From Brachypodius melanocephalos (Eukaryota; Chordata; Aves; Passeriformes; Pycnonotidae), in the NCBI GenBank assembly GCA_013398615.1, contig VZSR01001685.1:975763-1039762 (forward strand): a DNA stretch of 64,000 nt, given 5' to 3'. How positions within the stretch are numbered: the first letter of the stretch is position 1; every line of letters starts with the position of its first letter. The position numbers were made by a program, and so were the translations under genes. Shown here one piece after another: positions 39,660-51,013 of this stretch. The notes below the pieces were generated by a model, which had not been told where the DNA came from, did not search any database, and saw only the letters and a list, made by a program, of their open reading frames with translations.

Positions 39660-40865
39660 AGAACAAGACTCACATGTATTTTAATTGTATTTTAGCTAAA
39701 ACAAATATGTTTAATAGATAATTTGTCAAATCACAATTATTATACCAACTTCCTTAAATCTTTGTTTATTTTATCTGTGAAATGAAATATAAACACTTAA
39801 ATTGAGCAAAAGAAATAGCAGATTTTCACATATGGAAGATATGATTAATACCCATGATACATTTAGCATGTTCATCTTTGTTAATTGCAGTGGATGTTCT
39901 CAGAAGCCAAATATCTCTCCTACCAAGCATTGTACAAATGTAACGGGGTTGAACTAATGTTGATTTAATCATATGTATTCAGAAAATGATTGCTTTATTT
40001 GTATTGATTGAGAGTCATTGACCTGCTTAGACTTTAGGTAAAGAGAAATTTTATTGGAATGATAAGCCCCAACACCTGTTTCTACTGCTGTTCAACTACC
40101 CACCTCCAAATTAATATTCATATTCAGAAATCACTCCTTTTGTAATTTCACAAAATTTATATTGAACAGATTTCACTGTTAACCTCCTAAACTGAGGTGA
40201 AGGTCATTTACAAATTCTTGCTCATGTCATACCCCAGTCTGACTCCAGATCAACCCACCATCTCACATTTGCGTCACTTGTGTTGGGTGTTCCATTCAGA
40301 AGAGTTCAGTTGCTGAAATATCATGACCATCCAGATCTACACAAGTTACCTGTCTTGCACTTTTAGGGTTTTTTCTCAAGCTCTGCTTTTTCAGAATCCA
40401 AAAGTCTTCACATTTTCTCATCTTCAAGGGTCACAGGGTCTCATAATTGCACTTCTCTGGTTTCCTTGTGCTTTTAGGTATCACTGTATCATTCAGTTAG
40501 ACATGATTCCATGAAGTCCAAAATTATTTTCTTTTACAAAATGCCCAGATTCAGAACAGTGAATGAACTCTGGGCTAATTGTCTACCATTTCCTAGCCTG
40601 ATGCATCTGTTTTCTGCCTATGACCTATAATCCTCAGGTTTCTCTCTTGCAATTTGGTTTAACAATTCAGTATAGATACTCCTCCTAGTTATACTAATCA
40701 ATGGCCCACAAATGTAACATAATTTGTTCCAATTTTCAGAGGAGCTCCTCCACTATTCTTAGACCGTGATTCTTTGCATCTTTTTTTTTCTCTCTTTCTG
40801 ATAAGGAGGATACTCCAGCTTCTTCAAGGAACAGGTTCCCTGCAAGTCAGGAAAACAAGTGAAGA
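39660..40865. other. Unassigned sequence
   Basis: AT-rich, with no gene or repeat recognised. Confidence 0.45.
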
Positions 40866-40925
40866 ATAACATAACATAACATAACATAACATAACGTAAC
40901 ATAACATAACATAACATAACATAAC
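40866..40925. repeat. (ATAAC)12 pentanucleotide array
   Basis: Twelve tandem ATAAC units over 60 bp. One unit (40896-40900) is GTAAC, the rest are perfect. Confidence 0.98.
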
Positions 40926-41212
40926 ACATATAGAATTAAAATAGTCCTATTTGAAAGACAAAATAAAATTCTGGTTTAAAATCATGGAATGGTTATGACA
41001 GCTATTAGACAGCTTATCTTGAATAAAGAATATTATTAGCAAACTGTTCGTGTCTCATTAAAAACTCTTTAGTTTCTTTGAGTTACACAGACTATCACAG
41101 AGAAGGTGTCAAATCCCCTTTTCTTCATAAAGAGTCACAGAGGAAATTGCTAGTTGCCTGAAGAAATTCCCAGAGCAATTTAAATAACTAGCTAGCTAGA
41201 TAAATAGACATA

Positions 41213-41304
41213 TGAGAGAAAGAGAGAAAGAGAGAGAAAAAGAAAGAAAGAGAGAGAGAAAGAGAGAGAGAAAGAGAGAAAGAGAGAAAGAAAGAGAGAA
41301 AGAG

Positions 41305-41379
<75 letters not shown>

Positions 41380-41395
41380 GAAAAAGAAAGAAAAC
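41213..41395. repeat. Compound (GAGA)/(AAAG)n microsatellite
   Basis: About 180 bp of pure purine on the plus strand. Irregular GAGAGAAA units come first, then about 20 perfect AAAG units, then a short irregular end. It is close in type and orientation to the array at 37213. Open frames across it are artefacts. Confidence 0.98.
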
Positions 41396-42960
41396 AATTT
41401 ATTAGCTGAAAAGTGGCCCTGATTTGCAACAGACACTCTTAAAAAATCTTGACAAGTACCATTTCCTAAGGATTTAGTGCCAGGATAGTTACACTTCTGT
41501 AGAAACATGTATTTGTAAGGGGAAAATAGAGAAAAGTTCTATTGTTATTTCATTAGAGAATAAGAAGTCCAGAGTAAACAGATCCAATTTTTTATGAGAA
41601 TTCATTCCTAGGTCAAATTTTCATTTATACTTCACATCTACTGAGCCAGTCTTGGATCAGGAGTGATATCACCTCTAAAATATATTGCTTATTCTAACTA
41701 TTGATTACTGTAAGTTTTGCAAGTTGGGGGTATTTGGGTATTGTGTACATGTGGCATGTGCCAGCAGGAGTTACCTTTTAAGGGGGGTGGATTGAGGGGT
41801 TTTTGTTTAATTTTATTTGGTTGGTTGGTTGGTTGGTTTTGGGATGTGGTTTTTAGTGTAAAGAAGTAGTAAGTTTGAAAGAAGTATTAACTGTGCATTT
41901 CTCATGATAAGTGAACAAAGCAGTCGTGAATAGATGTGCAATGAGTATATTAAAGCTATTTATAGAGTAAGAATAGTTACTGCTATACTAGATAATAATA
42001 ATTCATTCCTACAGATGATTCACTAAGTAAGTGAATATGCAGTGAATCTCCCTCCAGCCTTTCTGGCAGGGTGTCACTACAGCAAGACTGACATGACACA
42101 CTTTCACATCTACATATTTGACTGCCAATGTGTCACCCACCAAAAGCAGAAACACACTTCGGGCATTCCTTGTAAAACATCACTAGCTTTTTTCTTGGTT
42201 TTCTTGATGTAAAAAAGAAAGCTTTTTTGCCTTTTTACTTTAGACTTGATGACATGACATATATTAGTGCTACCTACCATAACAGATGTTCTTTTTATTC
42301 TGCTAGGATAAAGCAATCGTTGCAGGCAGTAAGCACTTTGGCCCTTTATAAATGTTGTGGGAGATGCTATTTTTGAGGGAGAGCAAAAAAAATCTCAAAG
42401 GACTGAGTGGTTTACAGCTTTTCTACATGACTTTGTTTCTACAAAGTCTCAAACAGTTGTTGAGGTATAGCTGACAAACAGATCTGTGATCTAACTGAAA
42501 AAAAAAAAGAAGTTTAATACCAGATGAGGACAATTTACCCCTTTGCAACACTTCTGAGTTTATGAGTTTATTAGAAACAATGAAAGAAATTGAAAATTAC
42601 CTCTAGTTAGATTTCAGAGAGTTTTAAAATCAGTGCAGTAAACCAAGGGAAAGGAAATAAAAGACCACTTTGGGCTAAAATATAAAAAGCTAAAATATAA
42701 AAGCCAAGCTATTGCTTTAGATGTGGATATGTAAGTCATCTGGCTGATTTTCTGGAATGCCCTGCAAGATATGTAAATTCAAAACAATGTCAAATGTAAA
42801 AGGAACATCAAAGTAGATGTTCTACATTTGAAGACAGATGGAAACACAACACCTCCAGCTTTATACTAATAAATTCTAAACTGCTTGTGTCTAAAAATAA
42901 TGATCAGATTGTTCAGCTGGTATTAATTATTGATAAAACATAACTTTCCATATATCCCTA
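41396..42960. other. Unassigned; short (TTGG)n at 41818-41837
   Basis: No gene recognised. It includes five TTGG units near 41818 and a G-rich word (AAGGGGGGTGG) near 41780. Confidence 0.45.
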
Positions 42961-43005
42961 CTTGAAAGTATTGACTTTGAAGTCAATACTTCAAAGTACT
43001 TCAAG
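42961..43005. repeat. Quasi-palindrome with 12-bp perfect core arms
   Basis: AAGTATTGACTT (42966-42977) and AAGTCAATACTT (42980-42991) are exact reverse complements with a 2-nt spacer. The flanks CTTGAAAGTA and TACTTCAAG extend the symmetry with offsets and one missing base, consistent with a template-switch origin. Confidence 0.9.
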
Positions 43006-43423
43006 ACAAAGTGCTTAAAGATGGAAATTAAACTGGTAATAATTTGTGTACACATTACATCCAAAAGGTTGAAAGAGTCTGCTTACTTTACTCATTTTAA
43101 TCTTTCCTTTTGCTTTCCAAGATATTGGAACTTATTTATTTTAGTGTTTTTCACTGAGCAAAGATGTATTTTACTTTGACATGGTGGTAAAAATCTGATG
43201 TAAGAGTAATCAGAAAGAGTATTTTTTTTCTGGCTAGGTTCATCTTAAGATTGTCAGAAACATAATGAGGAAAAATAGAACATAGATCTAATAATTGGGA
43301 CAGAGGAATTAATCCTTATTGAAAATGGATTAGAAAGAGGAGAGATAGTATTATTTTGTGTAATGCCATATTCTACCAAATTTTATCCTCTGCTTTAGTT
43401 GAGTTTTTTAATGTTATGGCCCA
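43006..43423. other. Unassigned sequence
   Basis: AT-rich, with nothing recognised. Confidence 0.45.
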
Positions 43424-43457
43424 GAAAAAAAAAAAAAAAAAAGAAGAAGAAGAAGAG
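43424..43457. repeat. Poly-A / (AAG)n tract
   Basis: A run of about 19 A passes into five AAG-type units. Forty bases on, at about 43496-43513, there is a (TTG)n run. Confidence 0.85.
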
Positions 43458-43979
43458 CCTAATATTCACATCGGCTTAAAATATGCTTACCTTTTATTGT
43501 TGTTGTTGTTTTTCCCTTTTGGTTAATCTATTTACAGTCAAAGACAATTATCATTATACCTAGCTCAGTGCCCGGCATCCAGTTTTGTTACTCCTCTATC
43601 CAATTCCATGAGTGATTTGATGAAAATTATTTTGCTGGAAACTTTTTTGGTCTTGGGTGTTCACAGATTTTCAGCTCATGATGCTGAAAATGTTTCATAT
43701 TAATTCTGTCAAGTAAGCCAAGAAAATCAGTTTATACAATCCTGAATTTTTAAAAATCTTTTTTCTCAGTCAGATGCCTCTCATATTTGTATCACAATAA
43801 GTTCATTTGTTTGCCCTGTTATCTTAAAAATTAAGAAGATATTTCAAAGGAAAATACTGAAATATGTGCATCATTCATGTCAGGGCTGCCACACAGTGAC
43901 GTTACATGACTCAGTAGGTGGTGAATTTTTTTTCTGGATTATCAGAGCAATTTCAGTTTCATCTTAAAATGGAAAAAAA

Positions 43980-44160
43980 AATTGTTGCCAAAATGCATTT
44001 TATACATTTTTACACATTTCATTTTGGGAGGGAAACAGCAATAAACATTATTTATTCATACGTATGAATGATACATGCTGAGCATGATTAATTGTCAAAT
44101 TGTATAAATGACACTGATAAGTTTGACAATACTTTGTTACTGAATTTACTTTGGCATCTG
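43980..44160. promoter_or_regulatory. Possible conserved non-coding segment with a 16-bp palindrome
   Basis: ATTCATACGTATGAAT (44054-44069) is a perfect palindrome. Around it lie AATAAACA (forkhead-like), GATTAATTG (homeodomain-like) and GCTGAGCATG (MAF-like) words. Regulatory meaning is a guess from motif content. Confidence 0.22.
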
Positions 44161-44674
44161 TGGGATTTAGGGAGTTAGCTGCATTCTAAACTTCCAAATC
44201 TTGCAAATTGACTTATTTGTTATGTCTTCCTTATAAGAATCTTCTGTTTATGAAAATAGAGAGAACTACTGTGATGTTAAGACTTTTATTATGTCAACAA
44301 TATCATAATATTGAGTTTGCCACACAATGGATAGCAAGAGAACCACAAGAAAATATTTTAGCAGTTTTCAAGTAATATTTTGTAAGGAAATACAAGGTAA
44401 ATTACTCTGAAAAGATGATGGAAGAATCAAGAAATTTGCATTGAATTATTAAACCAGCTGGAAGAGTATCACAGTCTCAGAGTCAGCAGTGTTTATTAAT
44501 ATGTTTGAAACATCTTGACAATAAAATATTTTGAAAAGCTATTGCTTTAGTTGCTCCTAAAACTTCTGACAAAAATATTCTTCTGCAAATGAAGGCTACA
44601 TCTCATTTTGCCTGTATAATTACTTATCAAATCTGTCACAACTGACCATTTTACTATTTTCTTAAAACCTACTG
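44161..44674. other. Unassigned sequence
   Basis: Nothing recognised. Confidence 0.45.
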
Positions 44675-45052
44675 ATGTCACTGTTGCCTGGAAACTCTGA
44701 TTTCTGTGACTGTGGTGAAGAAGTAGAAGCTGGCAGAGCTGAAATGAGACAGCTCTTTGCTAAGGGATGCTTATCAGAGACAAACAAACTTCCGACCTTT
44801 GATGAATTTTCACAGGAACAGACATGCCTGAAGCTTATGTCAGAGTTTGTGAAAGATCAACACAAACAAAAGGCTTCTGTAGTGATTTTGACTCTCTCTT
44901 TTGAGCCTGAAGGGATTGATGAAGGGATGGGCCACCTTCATCATGGAGGTCAGAATATTATGGACCTGTTGGATAGCTTGGGCAGTTCACAGTATAGCAG
45001 TGAAAAGCAAAGAAAAATTTATGTCCATTTTATCAATAGTATGAGGAAGTGA
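44675..45052 (+). CDS. Unassigned 125-codon ORF, possible retrocopy or orphan gene
   Basis: An ATG-initiated frame of 125 codons (MSLLPGNSDF… to …VHFINSMRK) with an in-frame stop 9 nt upstream of the ATG. It is not part of a recognised transposon and has a balanced, globular-looking composition (Glu, Asp, Lys, Gln and Leu spread evenly). A CDC pair lies at residues 11-13, a His-rich GMGHLHHGG segment at about residues 86-94, and no signal peptide or membrane segment is visible. I do not recognise the family. There are no convincing splice sites or promoter. About one frame this long is expected by chance in 64 kb at this base composition, so it may be nothing. Its smoother amino-acid make-up is the only reason to list it. 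It could also be a decayed processed pseudogene. Confidence 0.22.
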   Translation: MSLLPGNSDFCDCGEEVEAGRAEMRQLFAKGCLSETNKLPTFDEFSQEQTCLKLMSEFVKDQHKQKASVVILTLSFEPEGIDEGMGHLHHGGQNIMDLLDSLGSSQYSSEKQRKIYVHFINSMRK

Positions 45053-47780
45053 TAGGGGGAAGAAAAAGAGGAAAAGTTTCAGTGCTACCTGGGCATATAC
45101 ACTGAGGGAAAAATGTGACTTTGTTCAGCAGGAGTAAAAAGATTGATAATGCAAGAGACAATTTAAAACTTGGAAGGAGCAGATGTAGGAAAGAGAGACT
45201 GGGTGCTGCTATAGAGAGCTGTATAATGTTCCTTTAGATGTTCATGCCATCAGGCAGGCAGGTTAATTCAGCATGGGTTGCTCCATACAGGAAGGTCCAT
45301 GGAACTTTCAGAGAGAAACTGTAGTAGGATCCAGCTTAGGCGCTTAGCTCAAATTTCTGGCATTATCTTTCCACACCTCGTCTATGGATTTCAAAACTGA
45401 TGTTTTAGAGGTTTTATTCCTTGTGTCTGTATTTAATATTTGGTCAAAATAGACAATAACCCTATTGCTAGAGATACTTTTATTTTGGATATGCATTATA
45501 AATGGAGAGTGGAAAGATGAGACAACTGACAAGCCTAAAAATGGATTTACAATTGCATCAGTAGAACAAACAGTGGATTTAAGCTTTAAAATTACAATTT
45601 ACTAAAACTAAAAACGTCACTGAGATATAACTGCATCACCAAAATCTATCCAGTAATGACAATACTTCTACAGTCTAGGTTTTTATTGATTGAAACACAA
45701 GGGTGGATATTAATTCAAATGGATTTTGAACTCATTTTCCCTAATTCAGAACACAATACTGATATTGCTGTCATTGGAAGGTATGCCCAATTCTCTTTTT
45801 GAATATAATTTGCATTCTTGAGTTAGTTCTCATTCTTAAAATATAATATCAGTCTTTTTCTATAGTTAATGTTAATGTTAATTTGTCTCTTACAGGGAAG
45901 TTATCTAAAATGTCATAATTTTTTCTTTTCAATTGTATCAACTCACCTGTCAGAATACAGGGGGTTCAGTGTAAAAGGTAAAATTCGGTAACTGAGTTTC
46001 TCTTATACAATTCTTTCTAGTATAGTTATTATTTTTTCAGAATTTTTTCAAGTATAACACCTTAGGCATCAGTGTAACTTATGATTTGATATTGAGATGA
46101 AACATTTGTCTAGAGCAAACTTTCAGAAGTAAAAAATAACAAACATTACTTCTTTCCATTTTTGAAATATTGGTATCATCAAATTTGACTACAGTGCTGC
46201 ATTGCATTAAAATATTTACCTAATATGCCTTCATAACAGTAAAGGTTTATTTTATTTTCTTTTCCTCGTGTATTAAGAATAAATTCTAATTTGCTTTCTG
46301 AGAATTACCACAGTAAGCCAGACTCAATTTACAAAATGAAACCCTGGGGCCTGGAGGACACTGACAGTGATACGATAAACAGTTCTGCTCTGTTGCAGAC
46401 CTTGAAGCAATAAAATAGTTTCAAGTTCAGAAATATCAGACTAAAAACTAACAAGAAAACACAAAATATAAAAGTGTTGAGTAATGATTTCTTATTCTTC
46501 ATAGAAGCCATTGCAACTAAAGGTGAGACTAAAAATCCAGTATTACCTATAAAAGGGCAGATAAATTATGATTGAAGGCATAAATCATTTAAAACAAAGT
46601 ATCCAAAAGCATTTTATTAAGATTTTTTGCTTTGTTTCTTTCATGCTCTGACATGGCATATTACATTAATTTTTCCTATGTACCCCACAGCCAGTTGCAT
46701 GGCACAGATTCCTCAGTCACATTTCATACATTTTCTATGCTCAGCTTACTCATCTACATGTCTACAGACAAGTGTTAGACCACAATTAGTTTTTGCACTA
46801 ATATGAAAAATATTCAAGCTATTAGGCAGACCAAATTCTTAAATGGTAGTGAAATTTTGGCCTCTATATTCGATTAGACAAAGACAGATCCAACATTTTC
46901 TTGATGCCTCATTTTCTTCTAGGTACTGCATCAGAACATTTTTATTTGGTTGAGTATAAACAGTCTGGAGTCAGCAGTGAACTTATTTCTATGTTTTGCA
47001 CTGACGTGGCCTTGTCTCATCAAAATTTAGGTTTATTTCTTCCACAGCCACAAGAATCACACAAAAATATCTTTAGAATGACTGGGAACAAAATTTTCAG
47101 AGAAACCAGACTGGTTCTGAATAAATGGTAAAGCAAGAAGAGATCTCCAGCAAGGATTATCTTTTTCATTTTTCTCTCTTTCTGCTCCCTTTCCTTCTCT
47201 GATTCCAACAATTCTTTGAAAATTAATTAAATATTTCATAGTTTAGCAACTGTTAGAAACACTAAATTTGTTGACATCTAGAGTGAATTGATACCCTATA
47301 ACAGTAAATGCAGCAAAAAAAAAATTAAACAAAAGTTCCCCAGTGGTTATGCAAAAGAATTATAAAGGAAGGCTACAAAATAAATACTAACATTACAGTA
47401 TAGCAATGCATTAGCTCTATCTTTTCCATTTTAAAATAACAGATCATAGGGAAAGGACTTCTTTTAAATAAAAAATCTTTGCAAAATTTCTCTGTTAAGT
47501 TATATTCATCTGCTGATGTTCATGTCCCTCCTGGCAGATGTGGATGTCTTATCTGTCCATACTAACATTTCTAAAGTTTTATGCTTGTAGTCTTTGAAAT
47601 AATGAACAGTTGTTGAAGCAGAGCATCAGCTAGCTTATTAATGGGACTTGCTGATAAGTCATTTGTTAATGACAAACCCCCTCTGCTAGATGTGCTGAGA
47701 GAAGGAAGAAGTTCCTGCTGTGGAAGCAAATCTACCTTGTGTATACTCACAGGCCTTAAGTACCATTTAGATATAATTAG
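45053..47780. other. Unassigned; complex segment at 47520-47770
   Basis: No gene was found. The part 47520-47770 is less AT-rich and non-repetitive and could be a conserved non-coding piece. That is an impression only. A triple TTAATG unit lies near 45867. Confidence 0.35.
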
Positions 47781-47837
47781 GGTGTGTGTGTGTGTTTGTG
47801 TGTGTTTGTGCGTGTGTGGGTGTGTATGTCTGTGTGG
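47781..47837. repeat. Imperfect (GT)n microsatellite
   Basis: GT repeats interrupted by TTT, CGT and GGG variants. The His/Thr-rich and Val/Cys-rich open frames over it are artefacts. A TATTCATAGTCAT tandem duplication follows at about 47920-47943. Confidence 0.93.
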
Positions 47838-47944
47838 CTGCCACATTTTGTGTTGGCTCTGAGGCCTTGAATATAGAAGGCAGCAGCATGGTAGGGCAGT
47901 ACGGTTTGAAATACTATTATTCATAGTCATTATTCATAGTCATT

Positions 47945-48332
47945 GACTCTGGCAACTACTTGCTGGTCAGCCTCACCTCTGTGCCCAGTAAAGCCTTGGA
48001 ACAGATCACCTTGGAAGGTATGTTAAAGCATATGGAAGACAGGAAGGGGATTAGAGACAGTCAACATGGCATCACCAGGGACATATCATGCCTGAATAAT
48101 CTAGTGGCCTGAAAGAGTGACTGCATCAGTGCACAAGGGAAGAGCTGCAAAACTCATCTGCTTGGAGTTCTGTAAGGCCTTTAATATGATCCTTCAACAT
48201 TCTTGCTGCTAAATTGGAAAGGCATGGTTGTGATGAATGCACTTTTAGGTGGATACAGAATAGGTTGACTGGTCACATTTGAAAACTTACAGTCCGTGGC
48301 TCAATGGTTAAGTAGAAAACTGTGCCCAGTGC
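47945..48332 (+). mobile_element. CR1 LINE, 5' part, split by an LTR
   Basis: GGCAACTACTTGCTGGTCAG and CCTCACCTCTGTGCCC, then AGTCAACATGGCATCACCAG, AGTTCTGTAAGGCCTTTAA and GGTGGATACAGAATAGGTTG, follow the order of the CR1 ORF2 reverse-transcriptase region on the plus strand. It is interrupted at 48332 by a solo LTR and resumes at 48645. Many stops are present, so it is inactive. Confidence 0.86.
48327..48332. repeat. Left target-site duplication of nested LTR
   Basis: CAGTGC lies next to the LTR start and is identical to 48639-48644. Confidence 0.85.
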
Positions 48333-48638
48333 TGTCGCCCTAAGTTTTCTAGCCTTCTGATATTTGCATTCTTTAGTGGAGTTTTCTCACACAGTTTCAT
48401 GTAAACCATGTATATTTTTGTACCTTGTTTTCCCTTAGTTTACATATGTCTCCTCTTGGAGGAGTCAATTGACAGACTGTGATTTTTATTAATGAGATTG
48501 GAGAGGTGGCAACTTCATCCTCCAGTCCTTGACATTTTTTTAGAAACCTATATAAATCCAAAACACAAATAAACTACACTTCTTCCTCACCTGAACTCAA
48601 ACGAGTGCTGTCTTGTTCTTTTGTGTCCTACTGCAACA
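48333..48638 (+). mobile_element. Solo LTR (306 bp) nested in CR1, ERVK-like
   Basis: It begins TGTCGCCCTAAG and ends CTACTGCAACA, giving TG…CA termini. CAGTGC is repeated perfectly on both sides. The CR1 reading is continuous across the join once the LTR and one CAGTGC are ignored. The LTR has a TATATAA box (48549-48555) and an AATAAA signal (48568-48573), only about 15 bp apart, followed by a GT/T-rich U5. This sets plus orientation. The 6-bp duplication fits class II avian retroviruses. No internal region is left. The clean edges suggest it is younger than its CR1 host. Confidence 0.92.
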
Positions 48639-48644
48639 CAGTGC
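48639..48644. repeat. Right target-site duplication of nested LTR
   Basis: CAGTGC follows the LTR and matches 48327-48332. Confidence 0.85.
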
Positions 48645-49095
48645 TGTCTCTCAGGGGTCCATACTGAGACCACCATTATTTAATATCTTAATCAGTGGCA
48701 TAGACAGCAAGACTGAAGCAAGCCTGCAGGTGATACCAAACTGAGTGGTGCAGTTCATGGTGCTGCAGGAGAGGCAGGAACTTTCACAGGATTGAGGACT
48801 GAGCCCATGTGAAGGTTCATGAAAATCAATAAGGTAAAGGGTAAAAGGTCCTGAACCTGAGGCAGGGCAATCCCAGGTATCACTAATTCACAGAGGGATG
48901 AATGGATTGAAAGCAGCACTGAGAAGATGTGGACAAAACAATGGAAATGAGCTAAGCTCACAGCTCAGACAGAGAGTCATATCCTGGGTTGCATAAAAAG
49001 AAGCATGGCCAGCAGGTCGAGAGAGAGGTGACTCCCACCCTGTACTCTGCTCTTACAAGACCCCACCTGGAGTCACTGAATCTGACAGATGCTGG
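48645..49095 (+). mobile_element. CR1 LINE, 3' part after the LTR
   Basis: It resumes with TGTCTCTCAGGGGTCCATAC, then TTTAATATCTTAATCAGTGG, GTGATACCAAACTGAGTGG, GGCCAGCAGGTCGAGAG and AAGACCCCACCTGGAGT. These are the CR1 ORF2 blocks that normally follow the 5' part. The match ends near 49095, well before the CR1 3' end, so the tail has been lost or has diverged. Confidence 0.88.
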
Positions 49096-50422
49096 TTATG
49101 CTGTTTCTTCTCACGAGGAAGAGAGGGAATGAAGCAACAAATAACCAAATTTGCTGCATGTTCCTAGTAAGCGCTGTTATGCTTATATCTTTCAATTGCA
49201 GCTATTTTTTTCTCTAAACTGGAAAGGGAGGCTACAGAAATGATTTCTGTCTCCAGAAAGGACATCAGCAAAGCTTACTTTTTACTTATCTTGGTCAGTC
49301 TCAGGAAGGACTAATATTGCATTTACACAAATCTCAGTTCTTTCACTTTCCTTCTTTATACTCTAGGTACAAATTCAATCATCTGTTCAATAAACTGACT
49401 CTTATTTTTCTCTAAAACTCACCTAAGACACAGTTTCTAGTATGAACTTCCAGCACAATGCAATTTTTAACTCTAAAGTGATCTGTTTGTGTGGCTGTAA
49501 ACTAAAGGCATAAATGAGTGAAGTATATGTAAGAAAGGCTTCATATGCTTTTTAGAATTATATTTAGAGGTTAGAACCTGTGCTATTTAAAATAAATGAT
49601 CACATATAACAAAAGTGTATTGCATCAAACAGCATAAAAGCTCAGATGTTTCCATTCCTCATTTTAACTGCCAGCATAGCATGAGCAGCACAATGTCAAG
49701 TTTGTCTGCATCTGCCAATATGTACATGTCACTGGATTGCACTGGGAGCAAATCATTGTGTGTGTGTGCTGTAGTCACTATGAAAAATAAACACAGCAAG
49801 AAAAACAGCAGGCAAGTAACTTCTATGTTACTTTATCAGCTGATCAGCAGGAGGTACCCTTACCTTCAGCAGCTGTCATTTCCCCAGCTCCTCTACTTAT
49901 ATCCCTCATCGCGCAGAGGAGCCAAGGTCAGACCACAGAACTGTATCACCTTCACAGTATCAGCAGGGCTGAGCTTTCCCAGCCAAGTGAAGGGGTGGAG
50001 AAAGATAGATGAGGTTGCTTTCTAACCAACCTTCCCATTCCACAATACTCTGAACAGCTGCTAAGCCACCTGGCCTGCCACAGGATTATACCTTATTTAA
50101 TTCTCATCCACAAGAGCCCAAACACTGTATAGTATTGCCATTTCTGACTGCAGGAAAAAAGTGGGTTTTTCCTCACATTGTTAGTTTGAATAAATCCTGT
50201 TTTCAGTAAACAGATCTACTAAAGGAAGTTACAAAAGATGAATAAACTCCATTAACTAATTGAATAGTTGTTGGGAAAAGCACTTAGTGTACAAAAACGT
50301 GACAAAATTTGAACAGCAATTGGAGACCAAGAGAATTCATTCGTGTCTTCAGAACACAGAGCCCTGGGTAGTACCAAAATCATCTGTGCTCTGTTTATAC
50401 AGTCATTTGTCAGAGAGATAAA
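49096..50422. other. Unassigned; open frame 49615-50025 not supported
   Basis: No gene or repeat recognised. The 136-codon open frame here is Ser/Cys-rich with no recognisable domain or splice context. Confidence 0.4.
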
Positions 50423-51013
50423 TGTATTGTGTATGCATGGCAAGGTTTGGATAATGTGGTGGCTACAGGGGTGGCCTCTGTGAGAAGCTGCTAGAAGCTT
50501 CTTCCGTGTACAACAGAGCCAATCTTGACTCCAAGATAGACCCACTGCTGGCCGAGACAAAGCTCATTAGTGATGGCAGTGCACCTCTGGGACAATGTGT
50601 CTAAGAGAAAGAAAAATAAGTGCTGCACAATGACAATTGCAGCCAGAGAGGAGAGGAGAGCGTGAGAACCTCCATTCCTCATACCCCTGCATCACTAAAG
50701 TCCAGGAGGTAAAGAATATCAGGAGCAAAGTTGAGCTCTGGAAGAAGGGAAGGTAAGGAGGTGAGGAGTGTGGGAGGAAGTGTTTTTAAGATTTAGGAGT
50801 TCTTTTCTCATTATCATATACTCTGCTTTGATTGGTAATGCATTAAACTTATTCCTCTCAGTCAAGTTTTTTTTGACTGTGACAGTAACTGGTGATTATT
50901 CTTCCCATTCTTATCTTGACCGTCTTATTTTGTCTCCACTGCCCAGCTGAGGAGGATATCAATAAAGCAGCTTTGGTGTGTACCTGGTGTCCAGCCAAGG
51001 TCAACCCACCACA
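50423..51013 (+). mobile_element. Solo LTR, about 591 bp (avian ERV)
   Basis: It starts TGTATTGTGTATGCATGGCA and AGGTTTGG, then GGGGTGGCCTCTGTGAGAAG, CTGCTAGAAGCTTC, GGAAGTGTTTTTAAGATTTA and GTGACAGTAACTGGTGATTA, and ends CCAGCCAAGGTCAACCCACC ACA. I remember this block order from an abundant bird ERV LTR, in the sense orientation. A TATA box is eroded; ATTAAA lies at 50842-50847. The flanks GATAAA (left) and GAGCAA (right) may be a decayed 6-bp duplication. No coding region follows. A related copy in the opposite direction lies at 53485. Confidence 0.84.

Noticed and set aside
41188..41508. 106-codon Phe/Leu/Ser-rich ORF resembling a membrane protein
   Set aside because: It is the antisense translation of the compound AAAG array.
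47571..47930. His/Thr-rich ORF
   Set aside because: It arises from the antisense of the GT microsatellite.
49615..50025. 136-codon ORF
   Set aside because: It is Ser/Cys-rich without domains, promoter or splice context, and its length is compatible with chance.
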